NCBI RefSeq assembly: GCF_050467285.1
Contig: NZ_JBCMUN010000005.1
Location: 682,001 to 746,000 of the forward strand
Reading direction: 5' to 3'
From: Paenibacillus_E oryzisoli_A
GTDB taxonomy: Bacteria > Bacillota > Bacilli > Paenibacillales > NBRC-103111
DNA: 64,000 bases
Position 1 is the first letter of the stretch; every line of letters starts with the position of its first letter. A program made the translations under genes and the position numbers. Positions 27,933 to 38,028 of this stretch are shown in pieces. The notes beneath the pieces were generated by a model that did no database searches, was not told the origin of the DNA, and worked only from the letters and a program-made list of their open reading frames with translations.

Positions 27933-29987
27933 TTACCAAGGCTTTTTACCACCACCTAATTTAGTTAAGATACCATCGTTAGCAGTGTCATAAGCCTGAA
28001 AGATTTTTGCGGCAATCGGAGATGCTCCATACCGTCCAAAACCACCTTCCGGAACAACAACTGCAACTGCAAGCTTCGGACTTTCAACTGGCGCAAAGGC
28101 GATAAATACAGCATTTTCTACCGATCCACCGGAAACTGTCTGAGTTGATGTGCCTGTCTTACGGGCAACATTGAACGGAAGTTCTTCAATCCCTTCTGCT
28201 CCGCTTTTCATCCCATGAATAATTGTGTTCCAATCTGCTTGAGCGAACTCTTTTGAGCTATCCTCGAGAACCTCAGGTTCAAACCTTTTCACCAATTGCC
28301 CCTGATAATCTCGAATTTCATCAACGAATAGTGGTTTCATTCTCTTTCCACGACTTGCTAATGTCGCTGTATATTGGGCTAACTGAAGCGTTGTCGTTTT
28401 TTCGTTTTGCCCCCAAGAAGCATAAACCATAGCTGATTGATAGCTATCTTTTTCTGCGTTTTTAAAGAAGTCATTAGAACCTGCAAATTCACCCGGCAAG
28501 CCGCTACCTGTTTTCACACCTAATCCAAATTTAGAGAGATACTCTGCCCATTTAGTGGTTACATTAGAATCCTCACGTCCATACTTGATCCAGAACGGAA
28601 TGCCAACCATTGCTGACATATACGTGTTCGAAGAGTGTTCAATCGCTTCTGATGCATTTATATTATAGTATGCTGCTTTATCCGAGTTCGAAATATGACC
28701 ATCTTTACCAAAGTTAAACGTACCCGAATCGTAATATGTTTGGCCCGCTGTAAATAACTTTTCTTTAAGTCCGATGAGGACAGAGAGCGGCTTAATAGTA
28801 GAACCCATAAATACGATGGAAGAAGGATGCTTCGCATTCTCTTTTTCATCAGGGTATTTCGCCTTTGCTGTCATAATGGTTCCATTTGAAATATATGTAC
28901 TGATGTCTTTATAAATAGTTGGCGATATACCACCGGTCCACTTATTTGCATCATAATCAGGATAATTTGCCATTGTCACAATGCGGCCGGTATCCACTTC
29001 CATCGCAACCGCGAAGGCTGAAGATGCTTTCATGCCCCATTTTAAATAAGCGTCATTGGCATGAGAAGGCTCACGAAGATAGTTAATATGATCTTTTAGC
29101 ATTTTCTCCGTTGTCTTCTGAATGTCTTTATTGATCGTTAAATATAGATTATTTCCCTTTATCGGCGCGGTCACTTCTGCTCTACCGATGATTTTCATTG
29201 CAGCATTAACTGGATATTTTTTACTACCATTCTTACCGCGTAGCTCATCTTGAAACATCCGCTCTATTCCATCGAATCCAACGTTTTCGTTACTTAGATA
29301 TTCTTCGCTATTGGGATTGTCTTTATAGATTTCTTTAGCTGTTTGAGTTGAAAAAGCATTGGTGTAACCTACTAGTTGCGTCGCGATAGTTGTATTATCA
29401 TCATCCATTTCATAGGCACGTATACTTTCTTCCGCCACTTCTAACCACTTAAACTCATCTCTGTGCTCCAGTAGAAAGGCAATCTCACTTTTGGACAAAT
29501 CTGCCTTAATTCTACGGGGAACGTAGTAGTAGCTTGGATCTTTTACTTTATTTTTATTTATGTCATAACCAAGATCCATCGAGAGAACAATCTCTTCTGG
29601 AGTCGGATTAACGGTATTCGGCTTACCATACTTATCAAAAACATCGGTCTTTAGACGCTTTGCTAAAGCAATAATAGCATCCTTATCCTGTTGCCCTGGT
29701 TCAATGCGAAAAAATAAAGACTGTACTGGGATCGTGTAGGCAAGTGGAGACTTTGTTGAGTCAAAAATGTTTCCACGAATTGGAGCAATCTTATTAGTCT
29801 GATTTGTATTTGTATTCTCCTCTGCTTTTAATTCCTTAGATTGAACAAATTGAAGAATTGCCAATCGTACAATTAGCACTGAAAACAAAATAAAAGTTGC
29901 GAAGAAAAATATATTGATTCGAATGGAAAAGTGCTTCTTTTTTGTTATTTCTTTTTTCTTTGGATCATCCATAATTGATGACTTCAT
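27933..29987 (-). CDS. Class B penicillin-binding protein (peptidoglycan transpeptidase)
   Basis: 684 residues. A cytoplasmic, Lys-rich N-terminus and one membrane helix (~23-46) are followed by the PBP dimerisation domain (IAPIRGNIFD at ~70 to ~300) and a transpeptidase domain (~330-665). The active-site motifs are complete: STIK (~396, nucleophile Ser), SSN (~452) and KTG in ARKTGTST (~609). Such proteins cross-link peptidoglycan in the elongation or division machinery, or during spore formation. It is oddly placed between a LacI gene and a sugar transporter operon, but has its own promoter region and terminator. Which cell-wall process it serves cannot be read from sequence. Confidence 0.9.
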   Translation of the reverse strand: MKSSIMDDPKKKEITKKKHFSIRINIFFFATFILFSVLIVRLAILQFVQSKELKAEENTNTNQTNKIAPIRGNIFDSTKSPLAYTIPVQSLFFRIEPGQQDKDAIIALAKRLKTDVFDKYGKPNTVNPTPEEIVLSMDLGYDINKNKVKDPSYYYVPRRIKADLSKSEIAFLLEHRDEFKWLEVAEESIRAYEMDDDNTTIATQLVGYTNAFSTQTAKEIYKDNPNSEEYLSNENVGFDGIERMFQDELRGKNGSKKYPVNAAMKIIGRAEVTAPIKGNNLYLTINKDIQKTTEKMLKDHINYLREPSHANDAYLKWGMKASSAFAVAMEVDTGRIVTMANYPDYDANKWTGGISPTIYKDISTYISNGTIMTAKAKYPDEKENAKHPSSIVFMGSTIKPLSVLIGLKEKLFTAGQTYYDSGTFNFGKDGHISNSDKAAYYNINASEAIEHSSNTYMSAMVGIPFWIKYGREDSNVTTKWAEYLSKFGLGVKTGSGLPGEFAGSNDFFKNAEKDSYQSAMVYASWGQNEKTTTLQLAQYTATLASRGKRMKPLFVDEIRDYQGQLVKRFEPEVLEDSSKEFAQADWNTIIHGMKSGAEGIEELPFNVARKTGTSTQTVSGGSVENAVFIAFAPVESPKLAVAVVVPEGGFGRYGASPIAAKIFQAYDTANDGILTKLGGGKKPW

Positions 29988-30229
29988 ATTTATTGATTTC
30001 CTTTCTCGCTCAACTCGTTCTCTGTATTAAATGGACGAAAAGCCCAAAATTTTAGTTCAATTTTAAGTTATTTTGATTCAGTATGAAAGAAATATTTCTA
30101 TGGAGGATTATTAGACAACTACACCCCTGCTTCATTATACAAAAAAAGCTACATCATTTTTGGTTTAAAATTAGGGGGAATTGTTTCTATATTTGGCTTT
30201 CATCTTTTAAAGTGATTCCACATCCATAG

Positions 30230-30267
30230 AAAAAAACTGTTCCCCCCATCTCGTCCGGGAAGAACAG
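30230..30267 (-). terminator. Terminator of the transporter operon
   Basis: CTGTTC (30237-30242) with GGGG pairs with CCCGG...GAACAG (30262-30267). On the minus strand it is followed by TTTTTTTC. It closes the operon that ends with the binding-protein gene at 30287. Confidence 0.75.
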
Positions 30268-30286
30268 CCGCTTCTATTTCTATCTC

Positions 30287-31645
30287 TTACTCCAATCCGA
30301 GATCCTTGCGTAATTTCAAAGTCACTTCATTAAAATGCTGTGCTTGATTGAATAACGATTTGTTTTGATCCGCACCTTCTTTGAAAGCTTTCTGTACATC
30401 ATCGCTCCACCACTGCACATACTCTTCAGATCCTACAATCGAACCGACAGGCTCCGCTCTCATCTCGACCCCAATCGACGCCAAAATGTTCGTGCCTTTC
30501 CAGATCGGCGTTTCAAGCAGCGCCTGCTTCAATTCCTGATCTTCCGTTAATGGGAAGTCACCGTTTTGCATCATGAGCTTTTGCGCTTCCACCGTGTGCA
30601 TAAAGGATAGGAACTTCACTGCTTCTGCAGGATGCTTGGAAGCGGCAAGCACACCGATACCCGTGCCGACATTATAGCCGATTTGCTTTTCTTTGCCTTT
30701 CGGCAGTGGCAATACATCCCAGTTGAATTTCGCCTTATCTCTTCGATTTTTCCCTTCCCATACCCCATGGATTTCAAAGGCCGTTTTTCCTTTTAACCAT
30801 CCATCATCGGCTCCGGCCTTAGTAAGCTCATCCCATGTTCCTATGGAGTGATCGACGCGCTGCAAATCCGTAATCCATTCAATGTCGCTTCGCCCCGCAG
30901 GTGTTCCCATCAAGCTTTGCTTCCAGTCCTTATCCATAAAATAAAGATTCGGTGACGTACCATTTGCAACCGGAAGCACTCCCGCTGTAATAATCGAGTT
31001 AAACGGACCGTAGGCAATGCCGTATTCCCCTGCTTTGGGATCTGTCACCTTTTTGGCGACTTCCCGATAATCCTCCCACGTCCAATCGTTCTTCGGCATG
31101 TCGACGCCGTGTTTGGCAAGCAGATCTTTATTGACGAATATAATGATCGGATTTTCTGCTCTCGGAACCGCAACCTGCTTACCTTTAAATTGCAGCGCTT
31201 TCAAAGAATCAGCCGGGATTTTGGCCTTGCTTAGAACAGGATCGGATTTCATATATGGCGTCAGGTCCAGCAGCAAATCATCTTTGCCCCAAGGGAGCAC
31301 ATTCTGCACCCACGTAATATCGCCTGGAGTACCTGCCGCTTGCAGTGCTGCAGCTTTCTCCATAATATCGCCGATTCCGCCTCCGGCCTGCTCCACTTGA
31401 ATCGTAATATTGGGATTTTGCTTATGGAACAGTTCAAGATATGTCTTCTCATTGTCGGAAAGCGCCGAACCGCGAATGTACCTCAGTGTTACGGGCTCTG
31501 CCGCTTTCGCTGTTTCTTTCGGAGACTCCGACACATTGGGCTGCGCCGTACTAGAAGTGGGTTCATTGGAGCTTGAGCATGCACTAAGCAGTATGGATGA
31601 AATCATAAGTGCAGAAATAACTGAAACTGGAAATGTTTTTCTCAT
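30287..31645 (-). CDS. Sugar ABC transporter solute-binding lipoprotein (family 1)
   Basis: 452 residues from ATG 31645 (GGAGGG 5 bases before), which gives a proper lipoprotein signal peptide with lipobox LLSAC (~24). The mature part is an MalE-type binding protein (ITIQVEQAGGGIGDIMEKAA, LPLPKGKEKQIGYNVGTGIG, ASKHPAEAVKFLSFMHT). It likely delivers an oligosaccharide to the permease pair encoded directly upstream (31821-33736). A 175-base gap with AT-rich operator-like repeats separates it from the permease gene, so it probably has its own, stronger promoter, as is common for binding proteins needed in excess. Confidence 0.92.
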   Translation of the reverse strand: MRKTFPVSVISALMISSILLSACSSSNEPTSSTAQPNVSESPKETAKAAEPVTLRYIRGSALSDNEKTYLELFHKQNPNITIQVEQAGGGIGDIMEKAAALQAAGTPGDITWVQNVLPWGKDDLLLDLTPYMKSDPVLSKAKIPADSLKALQFKGKQVAVPRAENPIIIFVNKDLLAKHGVDMPKNDWTWEDYREVAKKVTDPKAGEYGIAYGPFNSIITAGVLPVANGTSPNLYFMDKDWKQSLMGTPAGRSDIEWITDLQRVDHSIGTWDELTKAGADDGWLKGKTAFEIHGVWEGKNRRDKAKFNWDVLPLPKGKEKQIGYNVGTGIGVLAASKHPAEAVKFLSFMHTVEAQKLMMQNGDFPLTEDQELKQALLETPIWKGTNILASIGVEMRAEPVGSIVGSEEYVQWWSDDVQKAFKEGADQNKSLFNQAQHFNEVTLKLRKDLGLE

Positions 31646-31756
31646 AGAAACCCTCCATAAATTTGTTTGCAACCCATCTGGACGTTCTAAACGAGGAAGC
31701 GCCTTGCCTTGAGAAGTCCCCCCTTATGCTCACTTGGTAAATCTACCCTCATCATA

Positions 31757-31830
31757 ATGAATTTTAGTTTAAATTTCAACTAAAATTTAATTTAATTTCA
31801 AAATTTTTAGTTTAATATTATTAATCAACT
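31757..31830. promoter_or_regulatory. AT-rich operator-like repeats before binding-protein gene
   Basis: ATTTTAGTTTAAATTT, then AACTAAAATTTAATTTAATT, then TTTTTAGTTTAATATT and ATCAACTAAT. This is the densest set of the motif in the window. It lies between the permease stop (31821) and the binding-protein start. Confidence 0.5.
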
Positions 31831-32798
31831 AATCCCGTCCGCTCAATCCCTTCGACGAACCATCGTTGTGCGATCATGTAGAGCAGCAATGGCGGAAATA
31901 CGATTAAGAAGGCACCGGCCATCTTCGTTCCTTCCGTCACCGGATTGTTCAATTGGGCTTCCGGAACAGGATTCGGCCCGAATATGACAGTTTCCAAAGA
32001 ACCGAGTCTGAGAGACAACGGCGTAAAATGCGATGAAAGAAAAAAAGACGACAAGTAAAACTCATTCCAGTACCAAACAAAAGAAAACAGAAACACGACT
32101 AGGCAAGCAGGTAGCGAAAGCGGAAAAATAATACGAAAAAACAAGCGAAATACAGATGCTCCGTCGATCATGGCCGCTTCTTCCAACGCGTTGGGAAGTG
32201 AATTAAAAAATTGTCTGAAAATGATAATAAACAATGCGCTCTTAATCCCTTGCCCGAACATCGCCGGTACCAGGAATACCAATGGTGTATTGAGCCACCC
32301 CAATTTACTGAAGATGACGTACAGCGGGATAATAATAATTTGCGGTGGAATTAAAAACGTGAGAAAGACAAGCCCAAAGATCAGACTTTTTCCCGGAAAC
32401 TTGAGCCTCGCCAGCGCATAACCTGTCATACCGCAGATCAATACCTGAATTAGCGAGCCACATAAAGCAATTGTCGTCGTGTTCAGCACGGCTTCAGAAT
32501 ATTGAAGACCCTTGAAAGCTCGCGCTAGATTGCTCCAATCTATCGACCGCGGAATCCATTGTACAGTGGGGTCCAGCAAATCTCCCAAGCTTTTGAACAT
32601 CGTCGAAATCATGTAGAAAAACGGCTGCAAATACAAATACGCCACGATAGACAGCAAATAATAGATGATGATTTTCGCCAGCCAACCATCATTGGTATGC
32701 TGCCCGAGAATGAGCAATTTGAGCTTCTGAGCCTTTCTGCCTTCCAGAAAAGCTTGTACGGATTGAAGTACTTGGCGGAATGACGCAGCTTCCTTCAT
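31821..32798 (-). CDS. Sugar ABC transporter permease, MalG type (pair 2)
   Basis: 325 residues from ATG 32798, which overlaps the stop of the preceding permease by four bases (ATGA) and follows GAGGAGGGG. About six membrane helices are visible. The EAA loop that contacts the ATPase reads ALEEAAMIDGASVFRLFFRI (~205-230), and the C-terminus is RWFVEGIERTGLVD. An unusually long cytoplasmic N-terminus (~50 residues with VLQSVQAFLEGRKAQKLKL) precedes the first helix. It pairs with the MalF-type permease at 32795-33736. Confidence 0.92.
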   Translation of the reverse strand: MKEAASFRQVLQSVQAFLEGRKAQKLKLLILGQHTNDGWLAKIIIYYLLSIVAYLYLQPFFYMISTMFKSLGDLLDPTVQWIPRSIDWSNLARAFKGLQYSEAVLNTTTIALCGSLIQVLICGMTGYALARLKFPGKSLIFGLVFLTFLIPPQIIIIPLYVIFSKLGWLNTPLVFLVPAMFGQGIKSALFIIIFRQFFNSLPNALEEAAMIDGASVFRLFFRIIFPLSLPACLVVFLFSFVWYWNEFYLSSFFLSSHFTPLSLRLGSLETVIFGPNPVPEAQLNNPVTEGTKMAGAFLIVFPPLLLYMIAQRWFVEGIERTGLVD

Positions 32799-33736
32799 CT
32801 CTGACCCCTCCTCGACCGATTGGCGCTGCTCAAGAACCATAGAATGAATGCGATCACGATGGTAATCAGGAGGAAATAAAACCAAGCGAGTGCACTGGCA
32901 TAACCATACCCTGTCGACATATTGAACATGTTCTTCCGAATTTGCTCCATAACGGGATTCAGTGGAAATGTAAACAGATCCACCGCTGTATAAAGCAAAT
33001 TAAGCGCTATGAATGGCACCATGCTCGGCAGCGTTATTTTCCAGAAACTCTCCCAAGGCGATGCACCATCGATACGAACCGCTTCATAAATGGAGCGGGA
33101 AACCGTTTGAAAGCCGGCAATAAAGATCAGAATCTGCACGCCTGACGACCACAGGATAATAATAATCATACCTAGGAAACTTATGATCGGATCCGCGAGC
33201 GACTTGCTGAAATGCTCGGTCACAAACGTATCGATGCCATACTGCGAGATGAACGGCACGTCGCCAGCGCCTTGCTTGAACAGCTCCGTCAGCACTTGCC
33301 CCGTCGAGAAAATGACCGGCAAGAAAAATATCGCCCGGAAAAGAAATCTGCCGGGAAATTGTTGATTGAGCAGAATGGCGATGAGCAGCGAGAAAATAAT
33401 GATCACGGGCAGCATCACCAACAATTGCTGAAAAAAACCGATCATTTGCACGCTGTACTCATTATCCTTGAACAGTGCATCCTTGAAATTCTGCAAGCCA
33501 ATCCACTGATATTTGAACCCGCTCCCGGTCAAACTGACTTTATTAAAACTTAAATATAAGGACCAGCTGATCGGAAACGCCATAAACACAGTAAAGCCGA
33601 TAAGCCAAGGGAGCATGAACAAGTAGCCCACGCCGTATTCTTTCCACTTGAAAGTTAAGCGCGCCTTCCGCTTGTTGCGCAGGATAGCCGCATTCTTCTC
33701 CGCACTTTGCGGGCTAGGGGATATGACCGTTTTCAA
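32795..33736 (-). CDS. Sugar ABC transporter permease, MalF type (pair 2)
   Basis: 313 residues with six helices; the first is at ~35-55 (VGYLFMLPWLIGFTVFMAFP). The EAA loop is IYEAVRIDGASPWESFWKIT (~225-245). The start codon overlaps the stop of the DUF5696 gene by four bases and the stop overlaps the next permease by four, showing translational coupling. Together with the 31821-32798 protein it forms the channel for one substrate; the ATPase is probably the single one encoded at 42825. Confidence 0.92.
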   Translation of the reverse strand: MKTVISPSPQSAEKNAAILRNKRKARLTFKWKEYGVGYLFMLPWLIGFTVFMAFPISWSLYLSFNKVSLTGSGFKYQWIGLQNFKDALFKDNEYSVQMIGFFQQLLVMLPVIIIFSLLIAILLNQQFPGRFLFRAIFFLPVIFSTGQVLTELFKQGAGDVPFISQYGIDTFVTEHFSKSLADPIISFLGMIIIILWSSGVQILIFIAGFQTVSRSIYEAVRIDGASPWESFWKITLPSMVPFIALNLLYTAVDLFTFPLNPVMEQIRKNMFNMSTGYGYASALAWFYFLLITIVIAFILWFLSSANRSRRGQR

Positions 33737-35925
33737 GCGCCCCCCTCCTTCTCTACCCGAAACGACAGGTTGTTGTAATCCACAGTGACACGCAGGCCGT
33801 TGCCGTATAACGTTTCAAAGACGCCCTTCTGCGTCTGTCGATGTCCAATAATGGGCTGATCATAGGCCGAAGCCAGTTGTTCAAATTGGCGATACTCTTC
33901 AAGCACTTGATCCTTCCAAGACGCATAGCGGCTGCTATAAACACCCCAAGAGTACGTTTCGAGCAGTGCACGTGTGGATTCAGCGGTTAAGGTAAAGGAC
34001 GGCAGAGCGCCATACTCGATTGCCCGGAGGAACTCCTCTTGCGCGTTATTTCGGATATTGCCTGATCCCATCGTATAGCTGATATTGCCGTGGAGCACAA
34101 TCGGAGCAAATGGCACCATTTCCCCGACATCGTAGAAATGGTTGACGTCATTAGGCAAATTCTGAATATGCTTAGCGCTTTGCAGCGTATAGGCGTTACC
34201 CAAGCTTACGCCGCTCGTTCCCAGCTCCTTGTTCACTTCCTCCAACATATGCTGATAGACATACGCCGAATCTTCCCGCTGATAAGTTAATTTCGGGTTA
34301 TAATCGCGAAAAATCAGTTGGCCAATATTAGAAAACTGAATGCCGTCGATGCCAAAGCCCTTCAGCTTGCCAACGATTTGCTTCGTAAGATTGTACGAGA
34401 CGTTAGGCGTGAACCAGAACCATTCGTCATCTGTAAAAACACTTCCCTCAATGGAACGAATGCCAAAAGATTTGGGTGAATGCTTGACAAATTCAGAGCT
34501 AGCCTCTACGACATCACTTTTAAAGAGCACTTTGTAACCATTTCCGTGAGCCGAATCCACAAAGGCTTTCAGATCGGCTTCACCGCCAAGCTTCGGCTCC
34601 AGTGAGAAGGTTTTCGTTTTACTAAGACTGCCCTTCTCCTGCCATTGCTCAAACGTCACATTCATGGCCGATACACCGCTCTTTTTCAAGTCATCCGTAA
34701 TATCGCGAGCTTGCTGAAACGTGGTCGCAGGCGTGTAACCAGAATTGTTAAACCAATCTGAATCGCCGCCGATTAGCGTAAGATCCAGTGGTACATGAGC
34801 AGCAGGCGACAGCTTATTGGTGATTCGTTTCGTATCCAGCATGTAATCTCTGTAAGCCTGTGCCATACCGACATAGTTCGCTTGTTCGCCGCTAAGCAGG
34901 TGGTACTCCATTACTCTGTCCTGTGCCGTCATCTTCTCTTGAAATACGCGCATCGATTTGCCGCTGAGGCTCAGCCTCCGGTCGTACTCTTCCCTATAGA
35001 CGAACTTGGCGCCTACCGAATTCATTTCACTCACTAAACCCGGTGTAGCTGCCTGAATCCATGATGTCTGATCACCCTGATCAATAATGGCTATAAAGGC
35101 GTGATTGCCCTGTTTCATACCGAAAACAGGCATCATTACCGGCATTATATTGGTTTCCGGGATATTGCCGCTTGTCAGCTCGGCACCGTAGACCGGCTGC
35201 TCATATCCCTTCCCGACCCGCTCACGCTCCTGCGGAAAGCGAATGAGTCCGCCTGGTCCATCCGGCACAAAGATGTAGCCTGCTTCTGCATCAGAGCCAG
35301 CCGCGCCAAAGAAGGGCAAGGATTGAATCGAGATCAGCTTGAACTTTTCTTTTTCGGAAATGCTCTTGACGGGAATCGTCACCTTCAAGCCATACTCGGT
35401 CAAATCGACCTCCATCCGGAATCCGATTTGAATGTCATTGAACATATAATCTACCGCAAAACCGGAATCCGTTGAAGAGAAGGCAACGTTGAGATTTGAA
35501 TCCTTGGCGTTCTTGATTTTGCGCTGAATGGCCGAAGACTCCGAATACTCCAGAATAAACGGGGATTCCAGGTTCGTCCGCAGCGTACCCGATACCTTCT
35601 CCTTCGAAAGCTGAGATGCTCCTGCAAATGCAGTCCACATAAATCCCGTTGCCACATCCTTGACGGCGAAGTTACCGGTCTCCAGGTTCAACTGCAAGAC
35701 ATAGCGCTGCGTGCGCTTGATGACGGTCCAGCCGTTCGCATCGGACGCTGGCTGAAGCGAACTGCCTGTCGACAGCGGCAGGAACCGGGATTCCCGCGGC
35801 GGAAAGTCGACTTTGACCGAAAGTGAATCCGAAGAAGCAGCGGCATAGCCGCCAGCACCAAGCGCAATAAGCAGCACGCCACCGACGATTCCCAAATTCC
35901 GGTTTTTCCATAGCGGTTTACCCAA
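33733..35925 (-). CDS. DUF5696 family protein, membrane-anchored
   Basis: 730 residues starting at TTG 35925, 8 bases after AGGAGGT; it overlaps the upstream gene by 8 bases. One helix at ~11-30 anchors it, with the rest outside. The large exported part combines beta-rich (~60-330) and TIM-barrel-like (~360-690) regions (VPLDLTLIGGDSDWFNNSGY; GIDGIQFSNIGQLIFRDYNP; AIEYGALPSFTLTAES). The barrel region is reminiscent of glycoside hydrolases, but no catalytic residue can be assigned. DUF5696 proteins commonly occur inside Paenibacillus sugar-transport operons, as here between two permease pairs. A role in surface handling of the oligosaccharide is an inference. Confidence 0.8.
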   Translation of the reverse strand: MGKPLWKNRNLGIVGGVLLIALGAGGYAAASSDSLSVKVDFPPRESRFLPLSTGSSLQPASDANGWTVIKRTQRYVLQLNLETGNFAVKDVATGFMWTAFAGASQLSKEKVSGTLRTNLESPFILEYSESSAIQRKIKNAKDSNLNVAFSSTDSGFAVDYMFNDIQIGFRMEVDLTEYGLKVTIPVKSISEKEKFKLISIQSLPFFGAAGSDAEAGYIFVPDGPGGLIRFPQERERVGKGYEQPVYGAELTSGNIPETNIMPVMMPVFGMKQGNHAFIAIIDQGDQTSWIQAATPGLVSEMNSVGAKFVYREEYDRRLSLSGKSMRVFQEKMTAQDRVMEYHLLSGEQANYVGMAQAYRDYMLDTKRITNKLSPAAHVPLDLTLIGGDSDWFNNSGYTPATTFQQARDITDDLKKSGVSAMNVTFEQWQEKGSLSKTKTFSLEPKLGGEADLKAFVDSAHGNGYKVLFKSDVVEASSEFVKHSPKSFGIRSIEGSVFTDDEWFWFTPNVSYNLTKQIVGKLKGFGIDGIQFSNIGQLIFRDYNPKLTYQREDSAYVYQHMLEEVNKELGTSGVSLGNAYTLQSAKHIQNLPNDVNHFYDVGEMVPFAPIVLHGNISYTMGSGNIRNNAQEEFLRAIEYGALPSFTLTAESTRALLETYSWGVYSSRYASWKDQVLEEYRQFEQLASAYDQPIIGHRQTQKGVFETLYGNGLRVTVDYNNLSFRVEKEGGA

Positions 35926-37981
35926 GGAATGCGACCTCCTTATACAGCGAATAGATAAAATCCCAGAGATTGAAGGTCAACCCCGCGCCGACCGCAATGA
36001 ACACCCAAATCATCCCGATGGTCAGTACGGTGGTGATAGAATTCCGAATATTTTCTACAAACTCAAAATTATGCGTAACTTGAGCCTTAACAAAGAACAG
36101 CAAGCCAACCCACAACCACATGATCGTCGTTAACATCGTGATTAAAATTTTTTCCTCAAGCACCAAGATGTTGGAGAGCAACAGAATTGGAATCGAAAAG
36201 AGCACATAGGGAACCATAGCGTAAATGGCGCCTTGCAGCACCTCACGGAATCGCCCCTCTCCGTCTTTAATCGTGCTTATCAAATAGTTAGCAATAATCC
36301 AGGTCGCGACGGGCACCACCAGATACAACTGATCCTTCCACCAAATTATCGATTTCAGATTGAACGGGTGGAAGATGAACCCTGTCCAGTATACATTCGC
36401 CAACTTGGCCATCAAGATGAAAACAACCTGAATCAGCAGACTCCACACAGTGATCTTTCTTCCTTTCAGCCGGTAGAACCCTTCGTACGGATGAAACATA
36501 ATAAACAGCCCTTCCCGAAGCTCACCTGCAATCGTCCGTAGAGCCTGCGGCAAACGCTCGACGGCTGCTGCGATTCGGCGTTTCAGCGCAAAACGGTACA
36601 GGAGCCACAAGCCGATTAGACCAGCCAATGTCACAATGAGCTTGTCGTCAATCCACTGCATCCGATACGTCCAGAAAGCTTCGGAGTAGCCTTCGGCATC
36701 GTATGTCTCACGGAAGTTTGCCATAGCCTCTTCCGTGCGTCCTTCTTTCAGCGCGACTTCCCCCAGACCGCTATAGGTTAGGCTGATGAGTTCATTCTGC
36801 TTCAGAACCTTCTGCCAGTTCTCTTTACTCTGCGCATAATCTCCAATGAAGTAGTCATTCGCCGCCTTCAGAAACGTACGCCCGAATTCGGTCCGTTCAT
36901 ACGTCTGAATCAGATTGAGCGTTTTATCCAGCACGAACAGCTCATCTTTTGAGTTTACGCCAATGGAGACGGGATAGGCCAAAATGCCTTTCTGTTCCGG
37001 CGTTTGAAACGCTTGGCCGAAGCGAAATAACTCGCCTCCCCCGGGAGCGTAGATGGAAATCATCCCCGATTTGCGCGTTTTTCGAGTCGTTAGCCGCTGA
37101 TCGAGCACATACATAAACTGATTGCGATCCAGGGCTACGTCCACAATTTGATCGGAGTCACTGAACTTGACAGTTTTGGAATCCTGTAGCCGATTAGAGC
37201 CATTTGCACTCAGTTGCTTGATCTGATTTTTGTCGACGGTCATGGTGTCGGTATATAGGAATCCTTCACTGCTGAGCGTCACATTTGAAATGGCCGGCGG
37301 ACGAATAGCCGTTTCTTTCTCCATCTGATCCTTTGTAAAAATAAGCCGTTTCAAACGGTCCATCGCCGAGGCACTGGATTTGTTCCCTCCGAAGAAGCCC
37401 TCGAATTCCCCGGTTATGCCAAGCCGTATCAAACCTTGATACGAGCCTTTCGATACAACGTACAGTACGTTTCTGGCATCCACAGCGAGCTTCACAGGTA
37501 CAAAATAATAATCTTTCGGCAAATAGGGGGAGTCCGGCTTTTTGATTTCTCTTTCAAACACACCCTGGCTGTTGTAGATCACAACGCGCTGATTCCCGGT
37601 ATCCGCAGCATAAATCGTGCCATCTCCGGTCACGAACACGCCCTCCGGCGACTTCAGCTGTCCCGGCCCCTTCTCTTTGCCAATCTCTCGCAACCAATTG
37701 CCGCGAGCGTCCAACTGCACGATGCGATGGTTGCCGGTGTCTGCGACATAGATATCGTCGGTGCTCGTGATGTACAGGTCGGAGGGACTGTTGAAAGCGG
37801 TCTTCCCCAGCCCGACAAACGTGCTCCCTGTCGTATAGACATCCTGCATATAGGAGATGTAGTCCCCCGTTGAACCGTGATTGACAAAAAAGGTATCGTA
37901 AGGCTGCGATGCGCGCGCTGATGCCGGAAACAACAGGATGACGATCAGCACAATCCAAACGATATTCCTGCTTGTACGCAT
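35918..37981 (-). CDS. NHL-repeat / TPR / Yip1-domain membrane protein
   Basis: 687 residues. Signal sequence 1-25, then NHL beta-propeller repeats (FNSPSDLYITSTDDIYVADT, LKSPEGVFVTGDGTIYAADT; ~50-370), TPR-like helices ~375-440 (TYSGLGEVALKEGRTEEAMA), a membrane helix ~445-465, and a C-terminal Yip1-type domain with about five helices (~490-687). The propeller would face outward and may bind glycan. It is translationally coupled to the DUF5696 gene and lies directly after permease pair 1. Such NHL-Yip1 proteins recur next to sugar ABC transporters, but their function is unknown. Confidence 0.82.
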   Translation of the reverse strand: MRTSRNIVWIVLIVILLFPASARASQPYDTFFVNHGSTGDYISYMQDVYTTGSTFVGLGKTAFNSPSDLYITSTDDIYVADTGNHRIVQLDARGNWLREIGKEKGPGQLKSPEGVFVTGDGTIYAADTGNQRVVIYNSQGVFEREIKKPDSPYLPKDYYFVPVKLAVDARNVLYVVSKGSYQGLIRLGITGEFEGFFGGNKSSASAMDRLKRLIFTKDQMEKETAIRPPAISNVTLSSEGFLYTDTMTVDKNQIKQLSANGSNRLQDSKTVKFSDSDQIVDVALDRNQFMYVLDQRLTTRKTRKSGMISIYAPGGGELFRFGQAFQTPEQKGILAYPVSIGVNSKDELFVLDKTLNLIQTYERTEFGRTFLKAANDYFIGDYAQSKENWQKVLKQNELISLTYSGLGEVALKEGRTEEAMANFRETYDAEGYSEAFWTYRMQWIDDKLIVTLAGLIGLWLLYRFALKRRIAAAVERLPQALRTIAGELREGLFIMFHPYEGFYRLKGRKITVWSLLIQVVFILMAKLANVYWTGFIFHPFNLKSIIWWKDQLYLVVPVATWIIANYLISTIKDGEGRFREVLQGAIYAMVPYVLFSIPILLLSNILVLEEKILITMLTTIMWLWVGLLFFVKAQVTHNFEFVENIRNSITTVLTIGMIWVFIAVGAGLTFNLWDFIYSLYKEVAFLG

Positions 37982-38028
37982 ACAAGACCCTCTTTCCTAG
38001 GTAGCTTCGCAGATCAAACAGGCGAACG